DNA of 64,000 nucleotides from Xanthomonas codiaei (GCF_002939785.1 NZ_MDEC01000015.1:1-64000), one strand, 5' to 3'. Positions 1-9,774 are shown, counted from the stretch's first letter. The notes: generated by a model not told the origin, from the sequence alone. A program made the numbers and translations.

Positions 1-1
1 G

Positions 2-67
2 CGCAAGCTGCTGGTCATCCTCAACGCCAAGATGCGAGATCAACTGGCGGCTGACGCCGCCGGTTGA
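2..67 (+). pseudogene. 3' end of an IS110-family transposase (gene cut by the window edge)
   Basis: The reading frame open at the window edge encodes RKLLVILNAKMRDQL and stops after 21 residues. A C-terminal run of this kind (KLLVxLNA) is typical of the extreme C-terminus of IS110/IS1111-type DEDD transposases. Only the tail is visible, so it cannot be said whether the upstream gene is intact. It is followed after 13 bases by a tandem repeat. The family assignment rests on this short motif alone. Confidence 0.5.
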
Positions 68-80
68 TCAAGACAGTTGC

Positions 81-215
81 TCTCCCGCCCGCGCGCTCGA
101 GCTCCTCTCCCGCTCGCGCGCTTGAGCCCCTATCCCGCTCGCGTGCTTGAGCCCCTCCCCCGCCCGCGTGCTTGAGCCCCTCTCCCGCTCGCGGGAGAGG
201 GGTTGGGGTGAGGGA
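81..215. repeat. Four 25-bp tandem repeats ending in a palindromic GGGAGAGGGG element
   Basis: Four imperfect 25-bp units run 81-105, 106-130, 131-155 and 156-180. Each begins TCTCCCGC or a variant and ends in GAGCYCC. A fifth partial unit (181-215) folds back as CCTCTCCCGC / GCGGGAGAGG and ends GGTTGGGGTGAGGG. The same palindromic core recurs at 39045, 39379 and, diverged, at 63745, so this is a dispersed intergenic repeat that has expanded locally beside the transposase end. Confidence 0.8.
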
Positions 216-277
216 CGCTTGCGCGGATGTCCAGCGGACTGAGTGGACGTCTCGATCTCCGAACCAGGCACGCCACA

Positions 278-1012
278 TCACGCAGGCTGCATGACCCCCA
301 ACCCCGCCATCTCCCACCCGAACAACGCACACGCCTTGGAAAATTCCACATCCAGCGGTGCGGTGACGCTGATACGCCTGCCGTCGGCCGGGTGCGGAAA
401 TTCCAGGCGTTCGGCATGCAGCAGCATGCGGTGGATGCCGAGCATGCGGAAGCTGCGGTTGTGGCGGCCATCGCCATGGCTGGTGTCGCCGATCATGTGA
501 TGCGACAGGTGCTTCATGTGGCGGCGGATCTGCCGGAAGCGGCCGGTCTGTGGCTGGCAGCGCAGCAACGCATAGCGCGAAGTGGCAAACCCGGTGGACG
601 GGATGTCCAGCTCACCGGTGGCAAGACGTTGGAAATGGGTCACCGCCGGCTTTTTCACCGGTTTGCCCGGGCCGCCATCCAGGTCGTGGTCGACGACGAA
701 CTGCGCCTCGGCCGGCCAGCCGCGGCATACGGTCAGGTAGTACTTGTCCACCTCGCCGGCCATCAGCGCCTTGCCCAGCGCACTGGCGCTGTCGCGGTCG
801 AAGGCCAGCAGCAGGCAGCCGCTGGTAGCGCGGTCGAGCCGGTGCACCAGGAAGATCGGCCGGCCCAGCTGTTCGCGCAGGCGGTCGGCCAGGAAGTCGT
901 CCTCCCCGCGCGCCAGTTTGCTGTCGTGGACCATCAGGCCCGCGGGTTTGTCGACGACGGCCAGGACCTCGTCCTGGTAGAGAATCTGCAGGTGCTTGGG
1001 GGATGTGCTCAC
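278..1012 (-). CDS. truC: tRNA pseudouridine(65) synthase TruC
   Basis: This cytoplasmic enzyme isomerises uridine 65 in tRNA to pseudouridine. The protein has the RluA-type catalytic motif HRLDRATSG with the active-site aspartate. The stretches PAVTHFQRLAT, the GR-RQ-RRHM-HL segment and IGDTSHGDGRHNRS match what I recall of E. coli TruC more closely than RluA or RluD. A GTG start at 1012 gives a 244-residue product beginning MSTSPKHLQILYQDE, which aligns with the TruC N-terminus. The frame stays open upstream to 1108 but that extension looks non-native. No clear Shine-Dalgarno supports either start. It lies downstream of ubiJ-ubiB on the same strand. Confidence 0.85.
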   Translation of the reverse strand: MSTSPKHLQILYQDEVLAVVDKPAGLMVHDSKLARGEDDFLADRLREQLGRPIFLVHRLDRATSGCLLLAFDRDSASALGKALMAGEVDKYYLTVCRGWPAEAQFVVDHDLDGGPGKPVKKPAVTHFQRLATGELDIPSTGFATSRYALLRCQPQTGRFRQIRRHMKHLSHHMIGDTSHGDGRHNRSFRMLGIHRMLLHAERLEFPHPADGRRISVTAPLDVEFSKACALFGWEMAGLGVMQPA

Positions 1013-1132
1013 CGGCGGATTATCCGCATCGCTGACACCGCGTGCCACTGCGTCGGCACTGCCCCGCGCTTGCGCATGCCGCTCTCCGGCAGCGCACTGG
1101 CGCCGCACACCGCATGGGCAGCAATGCGCCGC

Positions 1133-2806
1133 CTAGCGGCGCAGCCAGGCCACCAGCAATGCGGCCGAGCCGGCGCCGCCGCTGATCCAGCTCCACACCG
1201 GCACCGTGCCCAGGTACCAGCCGTCCGGATGCAGGCCGTACAGCACCGCGGCGACCACCAACAGCCCGCTGCCGGTGATGGCGGTGACCACGCGGGTCTG
1301 CAGCTTGCGCAGACTCAGTTCCAGCGCGCGCAGTTCGGTGGAGCGGATCTCCAGCTGATGGCGGCCTTCCACCTGCTGTTTCAGCCAGCTGTGCACCAGG
1401 CGCGGCATGTCCGGCGCATGGGTCATGATCTCCGGTAGCCGTTTGCCCAGCTCGCCGAGCACGCGGCGCGGGCTGTAGCGCTCGCGCAGGATGCGTTCGA
1501 GCACCGGACGCGCCACCGCCCAGATGTCCAGCTTGGGGTCGAGCTGGCGGCCCACCCCTTCGATGTTGAGCAAGGTCTTCTGCAGCAGGATCAGCTGCGG
1601 CTGCAAGGTCAGCTCGTAGCGCTGCGCCACGCGGAACAGCTTGATCAATACCTGCGCCAGCGAGATTTCCGACAGCGGCCGAGTGAAGTACGGCTCGCAC
1701 ACCGAGCGCGCGGCCGCTTCCAGCTCGTCGATGCGCACGTTCGAGGGCATCCAGCCCGCTTCCACGTGCAGCTCGGCCATGCGGCGGTAATCCTTGTGGA
1801 AGATCGCCATGAAGTTCTCGGCCAGGTAGTACTGATCTTCCTGCGAGAGCTGGCCCATGATGCCGAAATCCAGCGCGATGAAGCGCGGATTGAGGCGGCG
1901 CTCCGGGTCCGCATCGACCCAGATGTTGCCGGCGTGCGCATCGGCGTGGAAGAAGTTGTCGCGGAACACCTGGGTGTAGAACACGCGCACGCCCTTGGCC
2001 GCCAGCGCCTTGCGATCGATGCCGGCCGCATCGAGCTTGGCGATGTCGTCGGAGGGAATGCCGTACACGCGCTCCAGCGTGAGCGCGCGCTCGGCGGTGT
2101 GCGACCAGATCACTTCCGGCACGTACAGATCGTCCGAGCCTTCCCAGAACCGGCGCAGCACGCTGGCGTTGGCGCCTTCGCGCTGCAGGTCCAGTTCAGC
2201 GGCCAGGGTGCCTTCGATCTCGGCCACCACTTCACGCGGGCGGATCTTCTCGGCGCGCGGGTGGGTGCGTTCGACCAGCGTGGCCAGCGAGTGCAGCAGC
2301 GCGATATCGGCATCGATCTGGCGCTCGATGTCCGGGCGCAGCACCTTGACCACCACCGCGCGGCGCACGCCGTTGGCGTCGGGCGGCAGCGTGGCCGCAT
2401 GCACCTGCGCGATGGAGGCAGATGCCAGCGGCACGGTGTCGAAGGAAGCGAACGCCACGCTGACCGGCAGGCCCAGCGCAGCTTCGACGATCAGTCGGGC
2501 GGCCTCGCCGTCGAACGGCTTGACCCGGTCCTGCAGCAAGGTGAGTTCTTCGGCCACGTCGGCCGGAATCAGGTCGCGCCGGGTCGACAGGATCTGCCCG
2601 AACTTGACGAAGATCGGCCCAAGCTCCTGCAAGGCCAGCCGCAGCCGCGCACCGCGCGATTGCGCGGCGATTTCGGCGCTGGCACGCGGCACGAACGGTT
2701 TGGCCAGGCGCAACCAGCGCTCGGCCGGGGTGCCTTCGAGCAAGGCATCCAACCGGTAGCGCAGGATCACCCGGCCGATGCGGCTGGCCCGCAGGATCGC
2801 CTTCAT
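1133..2806 (-). CDS. ubiB: UbiB atypical kinase-like ubiquinone biosynthesis protein
   Basis: UbiB (ABC1/AarF/COQ8 family) is a membrane-associated atypical kinase/ATPase needed for ubiquinone biosynthesis. The 557-residue protein shows the family's N-terminal KxGQ-type motif ([16 protein letters not shown]), the alanine-rich loop in place of a normal P-loop (ASASIAQVH), [10 protein letters not shown] and an IALDFGIMG segment that corresponds to the metal-binding DFG. Two hydrophobic segments at the C-terminus, separated by a short loop, fit the known membrane anchor. It overlaps the upstream ubiJ by four bases (ATGA, 2803-2806), indicating translational coupling. Full family length, no damage seen. 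Confidence 0.95.
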   Translation of the reverse strand: MKAILRASRIGRVILRYRLDALLEGTPAERWLRLAKPFVPRASAEIAAQSRGARLRLALQELGPIFVKFGQILSTRRDLIPADVAEELTLLQDRVKPFDGEAARLIVEAALGLPVSVAFASFDTVPLASASIAQVHAATLPPDANGVRRAVVVKVLRPDIERQIDADIALLHSLATLVERTHPRAEKIRPREVVAEIEGTLAAELDLQREGANASVLRRFWEGSDDLYVPEVIWSHTAERALTLERVYGIPSDDIAKLDAAGIDRKALAAKGVRVFYTQVFRDNFFHADAHAGNIWVDADPERRLNPRFIALDFGIMGQLSQEDQYYLAENFMAIFHKDYRRMAELHVEAGWMPSNVRIDELEAAARSVCEPYFTRPLSEISLAQVLIKLFRVAQRYELTLQPQLILLQKTLLNIEGVGRQLDPKLDIWAVARPVLERILRERYSPRRVLGELGKRLPEIMTHAPDMPRLVHSWLKQQVEGRHQLEIRSTELRALELSLRKLQTRVVTAITGSGLLVVAAVLYGLHPDGWYLGTVPVWSWISGGAGSAALLVAWLRR

Positions 2807-3447
2807 GCCGCGCCTCCGGCGGCGCGCAGGCGGGCGACGCGTGCAGCCAGGCGTTCGACAGCGTCGCGCAACTCGTCCACGTCATCGTGGAAGGCCTCAA
2901 GCTCGGCACGCGGCACCACATCGCGCGATTCTTCGGTGACGAATTCGGCCGCGCTGTGCGCCAGATCCACCGCGCTGCGCCGTACCTGCTGCAAGGCGGC
3001 ACGCACCGCGCCGGCGATCTGCACGCCCAGGATTTCGCCGAACACCGCCACGAACGGCAGCTGCCAATCCGGATCGAAGCGCCCGGCCAGCTGCTGCAGC
3101 TGACGCGCCAGCTCCGCATCGCCGGAGACCTTGAGCCGCCCCGCCGGCGCACCGCTGCGGCGCGCATTGGCCAGCAACGGCAATTGCCCAAGCAGGCCGG
3201 CCAGGCTGCTGCGCACCGCCAGGTCCGGTTCCTGCGCCGGGTCCACCGGCCCCACCAGCAGCCGACGTTCGTGCACGCGGATCTGCAGCGCCAGGGCGGG
3301 CACGTCCAGGGTCAGCGCGATGCGCTGGCCTTCCAGCGGCAGCAGGGCGTCGCGGGTATCCGGGTCCAGTGCCAGCGCGCGGTTGAGCGCTGCCTGCAGG
3401 GCCTGGCCGGCGAGGGGCTTGAATGAGTCGAAGAATGATCCGGGCAT
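2803..3447 (-). CDS. ubiJ: UbiJ SCP2-domain ubiquinone biosynthesis accessory factor
   Basis: The 214-residue protein starts [15 protein letters not shown], has an SCP2-like lipid-binding domain over roughly residues 10-120 and ends in a helical, charged region ([22 protein letters not shown]) with coiled-coil character. UbiJ binds isoprenoid lipids and supports the soluble complex that modifies the ubiquinone head group. Its stop overlaps the start of ubiB (ATGA), giving the conserved ubiJ-ubiB pair. ubiE, which usually precedes this pair in enterobacteria, is not next to it here. Confidence 0.88.
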   Translation of the reverse strand: MPGSFFDSFKPLAGQALQAALNRALALDPDTRDALLPLEGQRIALTLDVPALALQIRVHERRLLVGPVDPAQEPDLAVRSSLAGLLGQLPLLANARRSGAPAGRLKVSGDAELARQLQQLAGRFDPDWQLPFVAVFGEILGVQIAGAVRAALQQVRRSAVDLAHSAAEFVTEESRDVVPRAELEAFHDDVDELRDAVERLAARVARLRAAGGAA

Positions 3448-3959
3448 GGCGGCATTCTACCGCCACCGCATGTCGCAGCCGCTTGACGGCGGTCTGCCTG
3501 CCGCTGCCGCAGCGTGCCAGGTACGAAGGCACGACCATGGTATCGACGTCTCAAGCCTGCTGTGGCCGGTGCCAACTTCGGCTGGCTGGCCGAACGCTTG
3601 CGCACTTGGTCCATGTCGACCGGATCGTGAGGCACGCGCATGCGCAGCGGCGCCTGGCGATCCGGCCGTAGGACGCTCTCATCCGTGACGTGCGCCAAGC
3701 AGCAACCGCGCGCAGTGTGCGAGGTGAAGCGTGTGCGGCCCAATCCCACATCGCTCGCTCTGATCGGCAGCTTGGACGTATCGCCATCGGCGAGGCATCG
3801 CTGGCGGGCGGCGAAGCGGGCGCGCTCTGTGGAAAACGCCTGTAGCGCGCATCCAGGCTTGGCGGAGCGCCATAACGCAGATGGCCCGCCTCCTTGCGGA
3901 AGCGGGCCATCGCGCGCCGATCGGCAGCGCCGCTGCCGGGACGTAGCGTGCGTGAGGCG
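3448..3959. other. Intergenic region without a supported gene
   Basis: About 510 bases between ubiJ and the DUF1328 gene. Open frames exist on both strands, but they lack recognisable protein character or ribosome-binding sites. The only clear structure is the hairpin at 3880-3911. Confidence 0.6.
3880..3911 (-). terminator. Hairpin downstream of the DUF1328 gene
   Basis: GATGGCCCGC and GCGGGCCATC form a 10-bp perfect stem with a 12-base loop, 49 bases beyond the stop of the minus-strand gene at 3960. There is no strong T tract in either direction, so it may be a weak or factor-assisted terminator. Confidence 0.55.
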
Positions 3960-4118
3960 TTATACCTTGCCGCGACGGAACATCGAGATCACTGCCAGGA
4001 TCAGGAACACCACGAACAGGATCCAGGCGATGTTGGTCGCCGCACCGGCGATGCCGCTGAAGCCCAGCACAGCGGCGATGATGGCGATGACGAAGAAGAT
4101 GATGGCGTAATGCAGCAT
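3960..4118 (-). CDS. DUF1328 (YtjA-type) small membrane protein
   Basis: A 52-residue protein starting [20 protein letters not shown], made of two membrane segments joined by [11 protein letters not shown] and ending in a positive tail (FRRGKV). This is the DUF1328 / YtjA family of small inner-membrane proteins; function unknown, sometimes linked to stress responses. The frame is open upstream to 4262, but the family start is clearly the ATG at 4118, preceded by GGAA. It follows oleD by 64 bases on the same strand, although the product suggests an independent unit. Confidence 0.88.
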   Translation of the reverse strand: MLHYAIIFFVIAIIAAVLGFSGIAGAATNIAWILFVVFLILAVISMFRRGKV

Positions 4119-4182
4119 GGCAATGATTCCAAAAGTTGTCGTGCCGAATCGGCGCAGACGTATCTTGTGGATGCAGCGGTCT

Positions 4183-5193
4183 TTATCGGGTGATGGCAAT
4201 GTCGTTGGAAGATGAGGATCGCAAGCGGTTGAGTCCCTCTTCGATGCTGATGCGCGGTACATAACCGAAGTCGCGGCGCGCCGGCTCCATGCTGTACCAG
4301 TGCGGCGTGCACAGTTGCTCTACCAGAAATCGTGTCAGCGGCACTTCGCCTGGCAGACGCAACAATGGCCACAAGGTCTCGCATACCGCGCCGATCCGGT
4401 AGGCGGTCTTGAACGACAGCGAACGCGTCACCGCCGGCGCGTCCACCGCAGCCAGCAGGCGGTTGAGCAACTCGCGCATCGGCAGCGGCTCGCCGTTGGA
4501 AATGAAGTACGCCTTGCCGGCGCAAGCCGCGCCCGGCGCAAGATGTTCGAACGCATCGAAGTGGGCCTGCGCAGCGTTGTCGATGTAGGTGCTGTCCACC
4601 AGATTGCTGCCATCACCCACCATGCGTAACCGCCCGGCACGTGCGCGCGCCGCCAGACGCGGCAGCAGATGATTGTCGCCCGGCCCCCAGATCAGGCGCG
4701 GGCGCAATGCCACCGTCGCCAGCTGCGCGTCGTTGGCCGCCAGCACCGCGCGTTCGGCGATCGCCTTGGTGGCGGCATACGCGGCGCGCAGGTCTTGCCC
4801 ATACGGCACTTCGTCGGCGCCCAGTCCTTCCACCGGGTTGGTGGCGCGATGGGTGACGCTGGGCGTGGAGGTGTAGATCAACCGCGGCACGCCGTTGGCG
4901 CGGCAGGCATCGAGCACGTTCTGCGTGCCCACTACGTTGGCCTGGTGGTAGCTGTCGTAGCTGCCCCACGCACCGGCCTTGGCCGCGTTGTGGAACACCG
5001 CATCGATACCGGCGAATGCATGCCGCACTGCCTGTGGGTCGGCCAGATCGCCGCGGATCTGGCCCACGCCCAGCGTCTGCAATACCGGGTAATCGCCACG
5101 CTGGAAGCTCACCACCTCATGCCCGCGCGCACGCAGGCCGCGGCACAGCGCCTGGCCCAGGAAGCCGCCACCGCCAGTCACCAATACCTTCAT
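4183..5193 (-). CDS. oleD: OleD NAD(P)-dependent 2-alkyl-3-ketoalkanoate reductase
   Basis: A 336-residue extended short-chain dehydrogenase. The Rossmann motif TGGGGFLG spans residues 6-13 and the catalytic pair is Y139-x3-K143 (YAATK). In head-to-head olefin synthesis OleD reduces the beta-keto acid made by OleA to a beta-hydroxy acid, which OleC closes to a beta-lactone. The assignment is fixed by context: oleC lies 100 bases upstream, and oleB and oleA follow further upstream on the same strand. By sequence alone it would be called a 3-beta-hydroxysteroid dehydrogenase-like epimerase. Confidence 0.92.
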   Translation of the reverse strand: MKVLVTGGGGFLGQALCRGLRARGHEVVSFQRGDYPVLQTLGVGQIRGDLADPQAVRHAFAGIDAVFHNAAKAGAWGSYDSYHQANVVGTQNVLDACRANGVPRLIYTSTPSVTHRATNPVEGLGADEVPYGQDLRAAYAATKAIAERAVLAANDAQLATVALRPRLIWGPGDNHLLPRLAARARAGRLRMVGDGSNLVDSTYIDNAAQAHFDAFEHLAPGAACAGKAYFISNGEPLPMRELLNRLLAAVDAPAVTRSLSFKTAYRIGAVCETLWPLLRLPGEVPLTRFLVEQLCTPHWYSMEPARRDFGYVPRISIEEGLNRLRSSSSNDIAITR

Positions 5194-5292
5194 CGCGCCA
5201 TACCGTTCATTGGAGGGAGCACACCATAGCCGGCCGCCATCGCCTTGGCGAATGGCCCGCCGACACGCCGCCAGTGGGTTTGCTGCAGACCG

Positions 5293-6945
5293 TTATCCAC
5301 GCTGTTGCGCCGCCCACACCGCCAAGGTCTCGCGGCCGATCTTGGCGTTGTGGCGGATATCCACCGGAAAGCCCGGATGGCGCAGGAAGCGCGTGATGCC
5401 GGCGGTGTGCGCCTGCGCCGCGCCCAGCGAGCGCAAGGCGGTTTCCACCTGCGCAAATGCCGAGGCCGGCACGCCCGGCTGCAACTCCACGCACAGCACC
5501 GGCTGCTGTTGTCCAACCGCACCGACGCCGACCAAGGCGGTGCGACGCACCTGTGGGTGCACGTTGAACACCGGCTCCACCTGTTCGGTGTACAGCGGAC
5601 CGGTGGCGGTTTCCACGCGGTGGGTCTTGCGGCCGCAGAACCACAATTGGCCTTGCGCATCGAAATAGCCGACATCGCCCATGCGATGCACGACCCGCTC
5701 GCTGCCGTCGCTGCAGCGCTCGCGAATCTTGGCGATACGGGTGGCCGCATCGCGGTTGAAATAGGTATCGGTGGCAGTGGGCCCGGCGACGGTGATCTCG
5801 CCCACCTCGCCCGCCGCCAGGACGCGTGCGCGGCTCCACTCGGCGATCGGCGCATCGTCGATGGCGATGATGCGCACCTGGTTGGGCGCGACCACCTGGC
5901 CGACACAGGTGCCGGCACCGGCCTCGGTGGCCGCACGCGTGGCATCCAGGGTGCGGCCCTCGATCGCCGCCACCGGCAGGCATTCGGTCGCACCGTATGG
6001 CGTCCAGAATTGCGCATCGGCAGGCAGCAGCGCGCGGATCTTCGCCACCACATCCGGCGGCACGGGCGCACCAGCGGAGGTGGCCAGGCGCACGTTGGGC
6101 AGCGGCTGTCCGTAGTCCGCGAGTACGCGCATCAGCGCCGGCGAGCCGAACAGCTGGGTCACACCGAAGCGTGCGATTGCGTCGTGCAACTTGCGCGGGT
6201 CGGCCGTGGCCGGGCGGGTCGGATCCATGTCCGGAATCACCGAGGTCAGCCCCAGCGCCGGGTCGAACAAGGCGAACGGCGGAAAGGTCGGCAGATCCAC
6301 GCCGCCAGGCTGCATGCCGAAGGCGTTGCGCAGCAATTCGATCTGTCCGACGAAATGCCGGTGCCGGTACACCACGCCCTTGGGCACGCCGGTCGAGCCG
6401 CTGGTGAACAGGATCGCCGCCACATCATCGGCCGCGGTCTCGGCCAGCTGCGCCGCGGCGCCAGCCCCATCGCGCTCCACCCGCGCCAGGGTCACCCCGC
6501 CCCAGCCGTAACGGCCGCCGACGGTGACGATCCGCTGCGCGGACCGCGCCCAGCGCAACAATCGCCGCGCCAGCTGCGCCAGCGCAATGCCGATGAAGGC
6601 CTGCGGCTGCGCTTCATCCAGGCATTGCTTGAGCGCGCGCTTGTCGATACCCGGGTCCACCAGCACCGGTACCGCACCGGCCTTGAACAACGCGAACATC
6701 AGCAGGAAGAACTCCGGCGACGGCCGCACCATCACCACCGTGCGCATGCCGCGGCCGATGCCGTGCACCGCCAGCCCGGCCGCAATCGCATCGCTGCGCG
6801 CGTCCAGTTCGGCATAGCTCAAGGTCACATCGTAGGCCGCAAACCCGTTGGCGCCGCGGCGCCCCGGGCAACGGATGGCGATCTGGTCGGGGCGCTCGCG
6901 CGCCAGCTGCGGCAGCGTGGCCGCGATATTGCAGGGACTGGTCAT
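5293..6945 (-). CDS. oleC: OleC beta-lactone synthetase (AMP-binding, acyl-CoA synthetase fold)
   Basis: An ANL-superfamily enzyme of about 550 residues. The adenylate-forming P-loop ILFTSGSTGVPKG lies at roughly residues 178-190, YGATE provides motif A5 and GDVGYFD the hinge-side motif. In this pathway OleC uses ATP to convert the 2-alkyl-3-hydroxy acid from OleD to a cis-beta-lactone. The ATG at 6945 (MTSPCNIAATLPQLA) is preferred over a longer open frame to 7002 because the family begins here. In related bacteria OleB, OleC and OleD are known to form large assemblies, consistent with their linkage. Confidence 0.93.
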   Translation of the reverse strand: MTSPCNIAATLPQLARERPDQIAIRCPGRRGANGFAAYDVTLSYAELDARSDAIAAGLAVHGIGRGMRTVVMVRPSPEFFLLMFALFKAGAVPVLVDPGIDKRALKQCLDEAQPQAFIGIALAQLARRLLRWARSAQRIVTVGGRYGWGGVTLARVERDGAGAAAQLAETAADDVAAILFTSGSTGVPKGVVYRHRHFVGQIELLRNAFGMQPGGVDLPTFPPFALFDPALGLTSVIPDMDPTRPATADPRKLHDAIARFGVTQLFGSPALMRVLADYGQPLPNVRLATSAGAPVPPDVVAKIRALLPADAQFWTPYGATECLPVAAIEGRTLDATRAATEAGAGTCVGQVVAPNQVRIIAIDDAPIAEWSRARVLAAGEVGEITVAGPTATDTYFNRDAATRIAKIRERCSDGSERVVHRMGDVGYFDAQGQLWFCGRKTHRVETATGPLYTEQVEPVFNVHPQVRRTALVGVGAVGQQQPVLCVELQPGVPASAFAQVETALRSLGAAQAHTAGITRFLRHPGFPVDIRHNAKIGRETLAVWAAQQRG

Positions 6946-7589
6946 CACGTGATTATCGCGGATAACGCGGCAGTTACGGGCCTGCGTACGAAGAACTTGC
7001 ACAGCCTTTTCTGCCTGCGCTTGGGCGATCGCCCTGTGCGACGGGCAAGCCGCACCACAGGTAGGGACGTCGCTGGCATGCCAGGAGCGTGGCGGTACTC
7101 ATGCACGAGGCCTGGATGTAGACGCGTCGCACGGCTCTCGGCTACCCCAACACGTGACCGCAGCTGCGCAAGCAGGGCGTGTCGTTGGACATCGGTAATT
7201 CATTTGCACGCTCTCCATGCGCACCCATGGGAGCAGGCGCTCGGCGCACGGCGTGTGCGTCGCTCCGGGCTGGCCACGTGCTGCAATCAGCGATGCTGCA
7301 ACGACGATGGCACCATTGCAGAGCATGTCGCCGTCCACACTGCTGGCGAACGCGGCAAGGCGGCGCGGTGTCGCAGGGCAAGCGGCAGATCGGCGCTGCC
7401 CGACCGCCGCCGCGGATGGCGGCCCAGCCGAACCCCGTTCTGGTCCTGCCCTCGGCAGGCAGGCCCTTGCCACGCCGCCGCCCAATGAACCGCTAATGGG
7501 GCCACGCAGGCGCCCCTTGTGTCAGCGCGCAATTCGGTCAGAATGCCGCGCTCTCCACGTTTGTTTTGCCGCGCAAGGCCCGGCATGCC
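6946..7589. other. Intergenic region between oleC and the CxxCxxCC gene
   Basis: About 640 bases between divergent genes. A 128-codon open frame on the minus strand (7099-7485) reads as low-complexity, arginine/alanine-rich sequence and is not credible. The stretch must contain the promoter of oleC if oleC is transcribed separately from oleB, but no convincing -35/-10 pair was found. Confidence 0.5.
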
Positions 7590-7973
7590 ATGGCACATCC
7601 CTGCCTTACCTGCGGCGCCTGCTGCGCCTATTTCCGCGTCAGTTTCCACTGGAGCGAAGCCGATCCCGCGCTGGGCGGCAGGGTGCCGATCGAATTGACC
7701 GATGCGCTACGCACCCACGAACGGGTGATGCGCGGCACCTCGCAGTCGCAGCCGCGCTGTATCGCGCTGGATGCCGACATCGGCCGCTACAGCCGCTGCA
7801 GCATCCACGACCGCCGCCCGTCCTCCTGCGCAGCCGTGCCGGCCTCGCTGGAATTCGGCCAGCGCAGCGCGCAGTGCGACAAATCGCGCCTGGCGCATGG
7901 CCTGCATGCGTTGACCGAAGCCGACTGGGTCGGTGTGGACGACGCGCAGCGCAACGCATTACCGGAGGCGTAG
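7590..7973 (+). CDS. YkgJ-type cysteine-cluster protein
   Basis: A 127-residue protein starting MAHPCLTCGACCAYF. The CxxCGxCC cluster at residues 5-12, followed by a conserved CSIHDRRPSSCAAVP segment, defines the CxxCxxCC (YkgJ) family of putative zinc- or iron-chelating proteins of unknown role. The frame is open from a TTG at 7566, but the ATG at 7590 puts the family's cysteine motif at the usual place. It is the only plus-strand gene within the ole cluster, so it is not part of that operon. Confidence 0.85.
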   Translation: MAHPCLTCGACCAYFRVSFHWSEADPALGGRVPIELTDALRTHERVMRGTSQSQPRCIALDADIGRYSRCSIHDRRPSSCAAVPASLEFGQRSAQCDKSRLAHGLHALTEADWVGVDDAQRNALPEA

Positions 7974-7983
7974 CGGCTAAGGT

Positions 7984-8571
7984 TTAAGCTACTAAGCTGC
8001 CAAGCCTATCTATTGTTCGTGAAAGGCTCGGAGACACTTTTGCAGCCTCTAGTGGTCGCCAATGCTGAGCTGCGAAGTCGCAGAGATGCATGTTATACCC
8101 CACCCCGGGTTTGGAACTGTCTCGATTGGAAACCATTTCTTGCCGAAGTAAGCGCTTGGATGATCGTGATGCCAGATTTATGATTATTTGCTTTGGATTA
8201 TCTACCTCATCGGGCAATCTCGGTATCTGCGATTGAGGAACGCGAAGGAACTCCGCAAACGCTTCAGCATCTGCTAATAACCAGCTTTCTGCCTCCCTGA
8301 CAGCAAACCTCAATAAAAATCCGGAAGGAATTCCACGAGGAGTCCAGCGCCGGATTATATCAACTACGCACCTTCCATCTGTGTCAGCGATACACAAAAC
8401 CGGAGATATATTTGTAAGTCCTAAGTATCTCTTTAATGCAGCTTGCAACTTTGTAACGCCATGCGTGTTTATAACAGGCACCGTGGGAACCCGCTTAGCA
8501 ACGTCCGTGACTAGCTTGACACCCAATGCGCAAGCAAGAGCGTCTTCGCCTATTATGTACATTCCTCCCAT
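7984..8571 (-). CDS. Toprim-like nuclease candidate, partner of the adjacent ATPase
   Basis: A 195-residue protein with no certain family. What is visible: an early acidic motif IIGED (E9, D10), then VLCIADTDG (D63 and D65), then REAESWLLAD (E93, E95, D101). This spacing of a glutamate on the first strand and a DxD after the next strands is the pattern of Toprim catalytic sites, and the EAESWLLAD stretch resembles motifs in DUF4276-like proteins. The start codon shares one base with the stop of the ATPase gene (TGATG), so both are translated together. Codon use and base composition are unlike the surrounding chromosome. Function is inferred: an effector nuclease of an ATPase-Toprim defence pair. 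Confidence 0.55.
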   Translation of the reverse strand: MGGMYIIGEDALACALGVKLVTDVAKRVPTVPVINTHGVTKLQAALKRYLGLTNISPVLCIADTDGRCVVDIIRRWTPRGIPSGFLLRFAVREAESWLLADAEAFAEFLRVPQSQIPRLPDEVDNPKQIIINLASRSSKRLLRQEMVSNRDSSKPGVGYNMHLCDFAAQHWRPLEAAKVSPSLSRTIDRLGSLVA

Positions 8572-9725
8572 CAGAACAGGCCCATCTGCTCAATGCGTTC
8601 CGGCCTTGTCTTAGGTAATAACACCTCGGCTGGGTTCAATCCATTTTCCATAGCCACAAATTCTTCGGCATTAGGCTCTCGTATAGTAGTGCCATTCTCG
8701 CCGAGTTCAAGGAGAAGTACCCAGCCGGGATCACTGACTGCTGCTATTAAGTTATCGCTATGGGTAGTTACAATTACTTGGCGAGCAGCTTTTTTTCGAC
8801 TACGCAGAACTCTGTCGATCATCAGCGGGATATATTCAACAATCGCATCATTCAGTGATAGCTCTGGCTCTTCTAGAAGAAGCATGCCGTCGCCCTCTTG
8901 CAATGCCCAAAGTAACCCAATTAGACGTAGCGTCCCATCAGAAAACTGTTCTTCGCGCTGCCAAGCGCCATTGACACGCCAATGATCGAAGCGCGCTTCC
9001 AAATGCGGGGCACCCGTAACCTCATCTTTTCTGAATTGCAGTTGCGAGAACTGAGGAACTGCCACCTTCAACGCCTCAGCAATACGCTTCAAACGAGCAG
9101 TTTGCGTTTTTTGAGGGGTTCTGGCTATCCGTTGCAGCAGTCCTTGGCCGAAAGGATCACTTTCTACCATTCTGCCACTTATTTCCTCCCCAAATTTCAA
9201 AAGTTGAGGAACCAGATGAAGATATGTAGTAGATCCAAAGAATTCGGCAAGTTCGCGAAACTTTGCGTTGTTGTTGATTTGTTCCATGTGCGTTTGCGTT
9301 AAACGCACCTCATCGGATAGATCGTTAGAATCTGGGCGTAGAATTATTTCCCGATCATTACACGTGACCACTTCTTTTGTAATGAATACTCTCTGTGCTC
9401 CTTTGCCCTCCGCCTTGAATGCAAGCACGTAGGTCCAACGCTTCGCTTCAGGATCAAGTGACTCCAGCAATTCGACTTCGATACTAACTTCCGGGTCCCG
9501 TCTTGCATGGAGACTGCGCAGCTTAGACATAAAACCGCGCTCCTTGAGTGCTTTTTGCAGTCCGCCACCTTCAACTTGCGCAATCGTTCTTAAAAATCGG
9601 AAAACGTCTAAGAGATTAGATTTTCCCGAAGCGTTTGCACCAATTAAAAATGCGCGCGAAGAAAGGCCAACGTCCGCCTCACGGAAGTTTCGCCAATTCT
9701 TTAGCTTAAGTCTCGAAATAAGCAC
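8571..9725 (-). CDS. AAA_15/AAA_21-type (ABC/OLD-like) ATPase
   Basis: A 384-residue SMC/ABC-class ATPase. N-terminal ISRLKLKNWRNF is followed by Walker A GANASGKS (29-36). ABC signature FSDGTLR lies at 261-267, Walker B MLLLEEPELS at 281-290 and the H-loop TTHSDN at 320-325. This layout is shared by predicted ATPases of COG4637/AAA_21 and by the ATPase subunits of OLD, PARIS and AbiL/Rlo-type systems. The central region (about 60-250) is specific. Translation starts at GTG with GGAGA five to six bases upstream. Composition is AT-rich for this genome: 22 of 60 bases at 9181-9240 are G or C. Confidence 0.88.
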   Translation of the reverse strand: MLISRLKLKNWRNFREADVGLSSRAFLIGANASGKSNLLDVFRFLRTIAQVEGGGLQKALKERGFMSKLRSLHARRDPEVSIEVELLESLDPEAKRWTYVLAFKAEGKGAQRVFITKEVVTCNDREIILRPDSNDLSDEVRLTQTHMEQINNNAKFRELAEFFGSTTYLHLVPQLLKFGEEISGRMVESDPFGQGLLQRIARTPQKTQTARLKRIAEALKVAVPQFSQLQFRKDEVTGAPHLEARFDHWRVNGAWQREEQFSDGTLRLIGLLWALQEGDGMLLLEEPELSLNDAIVEYIPLMIDRVLRSRKKAARQVIVTTHSDNLIAAVSDPGWVLLLELGENGTTIREPNAEEFVAMENGLNPAEVLLPKTRPERIEQMGLF

Positions 9726-9774
9726 TATTCTCTCCAGGTGTGCTCGATCAGAGCAGTCGGCCTATGACTGTCAT

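Noticed and set aside
227..1438. 403-codon open frame on the plus strand across truC and ubiB
   Set aside because: It is the complement of two genes with clear families; its product is rich in Q, H, R and A with no recognisable motif.
7099..7485. 128-codon frame between oleC and the YkgJ-type gene
   Set aside because: No domain, no ribosome-binding site; composition typical of a random GC-rich frame.
5245..7488. 747-codon open frame opposite oleC
   Set aside because: High-GC antisense frame; composition is low-complexity and oleC on the other strand has all catalytic motifs.
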